Shown in pieces: positions 60,844 through 64,000 of a DNA stretch of 64,000 nt; within the stretch, counting starts at the first letter, position 1; every line of letters starts with the position of its first letter. A program made the position numbers and the translations under genes. Source of the DNA: Serratia oryzae (GTDB taxonomy: Bacteria; Pseudomonadota; Gammaproteobacteria; Enterobacterales; Enterobacteriaceae). The stretch covers positions 372,001 through 436,000 of the forward strand of contig NZ_MOXD01000003.1 of NCBI RefSeq assembly GCF_001976145.1, read 5' to 3'. The notes under the pieces were generated by a model, which worked only from the letters and a program-made list of their open reading frames with translations, did no database searches and was not told the DNA's origin.

Positions 60844-63003
60844 GTGTCACGTACAATTATGTTGATCCCCACCGGCACCAGCGTTGGCCTGACCAGCGTC
60901 AGCTTGGGTGTCATCCGCTCTATGGAGCAAAAAGGCGTTCGTCTGAGCGTATTCAAGCCTATCGCCCAACCGCGTAGCGGTGGCGATACCCTCGACCAGA
61001 CCACCACCATCATCCGCAGCAACTCAACCATCCCTACCGCCGAACCGCTGCGTATGAGCTACGTGGAAAGCCTGCTGAGCTCCAACCAGCAAGACGTGCT
61101 GATGGAAGAGATCGTGGCGCGTTACCACGCAAACACCAAAGATGCGGAAGTGGTGCTGATCGAAGGCCTGGTGCCCACCCGCAAGCACCAGTTTGCCAGC
61201 GCACTGAACTTTGAAATTGCCAAAACCCTGAATGCTGAAATCGTCTTCGTGCTGGCGCTGGGTAACGATTCTCCGGCTCAGTTGACAGAGCGCATCGAAC
61301 TGGCCCGCAGCAGCTTTGGCGGCAGCAAGAACAAAAACATTACCGGCGTGATCATCAACAAGCTGAACGCACCGGTTGACGATCAGGGCCGTACCCGTCC
61401 GGATCTGTCGGAAATTTTTGATGACTCTACCAAAGCCAGCGTGGCCAACGTCGATCCCGCTCAGCTGTTTGCCAATAGCCCACTGCCGGTATTGGGCTGT
61501 GTGCCTTGGAGCTTCGATCTGATCGCAACCCGCGCCATTGATATGGCCCGCCACCTGAAAGCGCGCGTGATCAACGAAGGTGACATCATGACCCGCCGGG
61601 TGAAGTCAGTGACCTTCTGTGCGCGCAGCATTCCGCATATGCTGGAACACTTCCGCCCGGGTTCACTGTTGGTGACTTCCGCAGATCGCCCGGATGTGCT
61701 GGTTTCCGCCTGTCTGGCGGCGATGAACGGTGTGGAAATCGGTGCCCTGCTGCTGACCGGCGGTTACGAAATCGATGGGTCGATCAAAAAACTCTGCGAA
61801 CGTGCCTTCCAAACCGGCCTACCGGTATTCATGGTCGATACCAACACCTGGCAGACCTCGCTGAGCCTGCAAAGCTTCAACCTGGAAGTGCCTGCGGATG
61901 ACCACCAGCGCATTGAGCAGGTGCAGAACTACGTGGCAAGCCATATCAACGCCGAGTGGATCGCGTCTTTGACTGCCACTTCAGAACGTTCACGTCGTCT
62001 GTCGCCACCGGCATTCCGTTACGAACTGACCGAGCTGGCACGCAAAGCGGGTAAGCGCATTGTACTGCCGGAAGGCGATGAGCCACGCACCGTGAAAGCG
62101 GCGACGATCTGTGCCGCACGCGGCATCGCCGAATGTGTGCTGCTGGGGAATCCGGATGAGATCAAGCGCGTAGCGGCGGCGCAGGGCGTTGAGTTGGGCG
62201 AAGGCATTGAGATCGTCGATCCGGTTGCCGTGCGTGAAAAATACGTGCCACGCCTGGTAGAATTGCGTAAGAGCAAGGGCATGACCGAAGTGGTTGCCCG
62301 CGAGCAACTGGAAGATAACGTGGTTCTCGGCACTCTGATGCTGGAAAAAGGCGAAGTTGACGGCCTGGTATCCGGTGCGGTTCACACCACTGCCAATACC
62401 ATTCGCCCACCGTTGCAGTTGATCAAAACCGCGCCGGGCAGCTCGCTGGTTTCTTCCGTATTCTTCATGCTGCTGCCCGATCAGGTTCTGGTCTATGGTG
62501 ACTGTGCGATCAACCCAGATCCTACCGCAGAACAACTGGCCGAGATCGCCATTCAGTCTGCCGACTCCGCTGCCGCCTTCGGTATCGAACCGCGCGTGGC
62601 TATGATCTCCTACTCTACCGGTAATTCAGGTGCAGGCAGTGACGTTGAGAAAGTGCGTGAAGCTACCCGCCTGGCACAGGAGAAACGCCCAGACCTGATC
62701 ATCGATGGCCCACTGCAGTACGATGCGGCGATCATGGCTGACGTTGCCAAATCCAAAGCGCCTAACTCGCCAGTGGCAGGTAAAGCCACCGTGTTCATCT
62801 TCCCAGATCTGAACACCGGTAACACCACCTATAAAGCAGTACAGCGTTCTGCCGATCTGGTGTCTATCGGGCCGATGCTGCAAGGGATGCGCAAACCGGT
62901 AAACGATCTGTCACGTGGCGCACTGGTGGACGATATCGTCTACACCGTGGCGCTGACGGCGATTCAGTCTGCTCAGGCCGATGCCCTGGTAGAGCAAGCC
63001 TGA
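60844..63003 (+). CDS. pta: Phosphate acetyltransferase Pta
   Basis: Pta interconverts acetyl-CoA and acetyl phosphate. The 719-residue enterobacterial type (714 in E. coli) has an N-terminal P-loop-like domain ([16 protein letters not shown]), a central DRTGG domain (about 220-330) and the C-terminal catalytic PTA_PTB domain (about 390-719; [44 protein letters not shown]). Translation starts at a GTG (60844) with AGAGGA at 60831-60836. The hairpin at 63035-63060 follows. Confidence 0.97.
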   Translation: MSRTIMLIPTGTSVGLTSVSLGVIRSMEQKGVRLSVFKPIAQPRSGGDTLDQTTTIIRSNSTIPTAEPLRMSYVESLLSSNQQDVLMEEIVARYHANTKDAEVVLIEGLVPTRKHQFASALNFEIAKTLNAEIVFVLALGNDSPAQLTERIELARSSFGGSKNKNITGVIINKLNAPVDDQGRTRPDLSEIFDDSTKASVANVDPAQLFANSPLPVLGCVPWSFDLIATRAIDMARHLKARVINEGDIMTRRVKSVTFCARSIPHMLEHFRPGSLLVTSADRPDVLVSACLAAMNGVEIGALLLTGGYEIDGSIKKLCERAFQTGLPVFMVDTNTWQTSLSLQSFNLEVPADDHQRIEQVQNYVASHINAEWIASLTATSERSRRLSPPAFRYELTELARKAGKRIVLPEGDEPRTVKAATICAARGIAECVLLGNPDEIKRVAAAQGVELGEGIEIVDPVAVREKYVPRLVELRKSKGMTEVVAREQLEDNVVLGTLMLEKGEVDGLVSGAVHTTANTIRPPLQLIKTAPGSSLVSSVFFMLLPDQVLVYGDCAINPDPTAEQLAEIAIQSADSAAAFGIEPRVAMISYSTGNSGAGSDVEKVREATRLAQEKRPDLIIDGPLQYDAAIMADVAKSKAPNSPVAGKATVFIFPDLNTGNTTYKAVQRSADLVSIGPMLQGMRKPVNDLSRGALVDDIVYTVALTAIQSAQADALVEQA

Positions 63004-63028
63004 TAACATTTCTTACCTGCTAAAGTAG

Positions 63029-63060
63029 TAAAAAAGCGGCCCGTGATGAAACGGGCCGCT
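63029..63060. terminator. Terminator between pta and the pilin gene
   Basis: AGCGGCCCGT-GATGAA-ACGGGCCGCT with six T residues on the minus-strand side. It is a strong terminator for the pilin gene and probably also stops pta transcripts. Confidence 0.82.
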
Positions 63061-63083
63061 AAACTTAACTCGCTCAAATGCGA

Positions 63084-63608
63084 TTAGTTATAAGTGATAC
63101 TAAAAGTTGCCACCGCATTTGCTGGCCCTGGGGTAACGGTATCTGTTGTTGCAACATAGCGCGCAACGAACGCCAAATCATTATCCACACCAGCAGTCAG
63201 TGGGTAGGCCACTGAAGGGGTCCGCAAAGGCAATACGGCTGAGGTATCGGAGATTTGAACACCCACCCCTGTCGCCATGTCAGCCACTTGAGTAAGAGCT
63301 AAAGAATTGTTTTCGCTAGTGGCAGCATCGCCATCAAACGAAACTTGAGCGGCACTCACAGAAGGCGGACAATTTTTCAAGCTCAAAATGAATTTCTGCG
63401 GGCTCGCAGTATCGCCCTTTTTAGCGAGAGCGCTCGCCGCCACCTTGCCCAACGCTACTTCCGCAGGATTACTCATATTATTAACAACCTGGCAAGCCTC
63501 GGTAATAATTTGCCCTTCGAAGTTTACCTGACCATCAGCAGCCGATGCGCCTGCCGATAGACCCAAACTTGCGGCAACCAAAGTAGTAACACAAAAAATT
63601 TTTTTCAC
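63084..63608 (-). CDS. Fimbrial (chaperone-usher) major pilin-like protein
   Basis: A 174-residue type 1-like pilin. The signal peptide runs from KKIFCVTTLV to SAGASAA. The mature part has the two pilin cysteines (ITEACQVVNN and LKNCPPS), a region ALGKVAASAL, and a C-terminus TFSITYN with the penultimate Tyr used for strand donation. The GTG at 63608 has a GGAG site nine bases upstream; the ATG at 63623 lacks one. Convergent with pta, so no chaperone or usher gene follows it. Partners, if any, lie beyond the window or elsewhere. Confidence 0.8.
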   Translation of the reverse strand: MKKIFCVTTLVAASLGLSAGASAADGQVNFEGQIITEACQVVNNMSNPAEVALGKVAASALAKKGDTASPQKFILSLKNCPPSVSAAQVSFDGDAATSENNSLALTQVADMATGVGVQISDTSAVLPLRTPSVAYPLTAGVDNDLAFVARYVATTDTVTPGPANAVATFSITYN

Positions 63609-64000
63609 TGTTAGAAACTCCATATTCTACGGGTATAAATTGCCCTATATAAAATTAATGCTATTTTACTTGCAGCATCAGACAAGTCGAACGATAGATC
63701 CTATTTAAGCCGTGGCTCAAAAATCTCAACGCCATAAGTTATTATCAAAAGGTAAAACAAGCAGGCATTGAGATAAGCAGACTAGAGCAATCTAAGCATA
63801 GCCCGTACGTTTTTTCGTTGGTTGACGACTTTCTACATTTAACCCAAAACTAATACAGCAATAGTCTACCTATTGCTGAAATCATAGCTTTAAAGCCATA
63901 AACTGGATAATCGACCAATAACGCCTTAACCTGACGGGGCACATTCTAATTAAATTCGCTTTAATGTAAAGCGTAAAATAAATGTTTCAATGCGTTTTAA
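63609..64000. other. AT-rich region upstream of the pilin gene
   Basis: About 390 AT-rich bases to the window end. No believable gene, terminator or repeat seen. It should contain the pilin promoter and possibly a phase-variation or regulatory region, none of which I can identify. Confidence 0.4.

Overview
The window is chromosomal DNA from a member of the Enterobacterales. The most likely genus is Serratia, judged from the close match of the proteins to E. coli homologues, the E. coli-like gene order, several ERIC repeats and moderate GC with AT-rich promoter regions. Genus is an inference, because no 16S or marker search could be run. I see no tRNA or rRNA gene, prophage, IS transposase or CRISPR array.

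Layout from left to right: (1) 136-1891: a VOC-family protein and a divergent MFS transporter. (2) 2031-8305: the Rcs envelope-stress phosphorelay (rcsD-rcsB on +, convergent rcsC on -). (3) 8624-12173: gyrA (-) and divergent ubiG (+). (4) 12607-16356: class Ia ribonucleotide reductase nrdA-nrdB with its maintenance ferredoxin yfaE, with DnaA- and NrdR-like sites upstream. (5) 16425-16660: a small Hok-family toxin gene with a likely Sok-type antisense RNA. (6) 16799-21839: the CinA-like yfaY, tyrosine permease tyrP, outer-membrane yfaZ and a monofunctional catalase. (7) 21892-29049: the menaquinone operon menF / menD-menH-menB-menC-menE (-). (8) 29303-35789: an accessory block of an MFS transporter, an EamA permease, a secreted cupin, a ThDP-dependent acetolactate-synthase-like enzyme and a divergent LysR regulator, separated by ERIC-type and MITE-like repeats. 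(9) 35803-51006: the complete respiratory complex I operon nuoABCDEFGHIJKLMN (nuoC and nuoD fused), with an ERIC element between nuoL and nuoM. (10) 51716-63003: lrhA (hexS/rovM type regulator), alaA, yfbR, yfbS, hxpA (yfbT), yfbU, yfbV, ackA and pta. (11) 63084-63608: an orphan-looking fimbrial pilin, followed by 390 bases without a recognised gene.

Functionally the core of the window is respiration and central metabolism: complex I passes electrons to quinone, the men operon and ubiG make menaquinone and ubiquinone, and ackA-pta handles acetate overflow. Nucleotide supply and DNA topology (nrdAB, yfaE, yfbR, gyrA), envelope sensing (rcsDBC) and a motility/virulence regulator (lrhA) surround it. 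Almost all of this is conserved backbone. The less ordinary parts are the Hok/Sok-like locus, the accessory menF-nuoN block, and a set of intergenic repeats. Two of those repeats share a 55-base insert between ERIC-like ends, and another forms a 184-base element whose long inverted ends double as terminators. I found no clearly new multi-gene system. The ThDP enzyme/cupin/permease cluster is the best candidate for an uncharacterised function.
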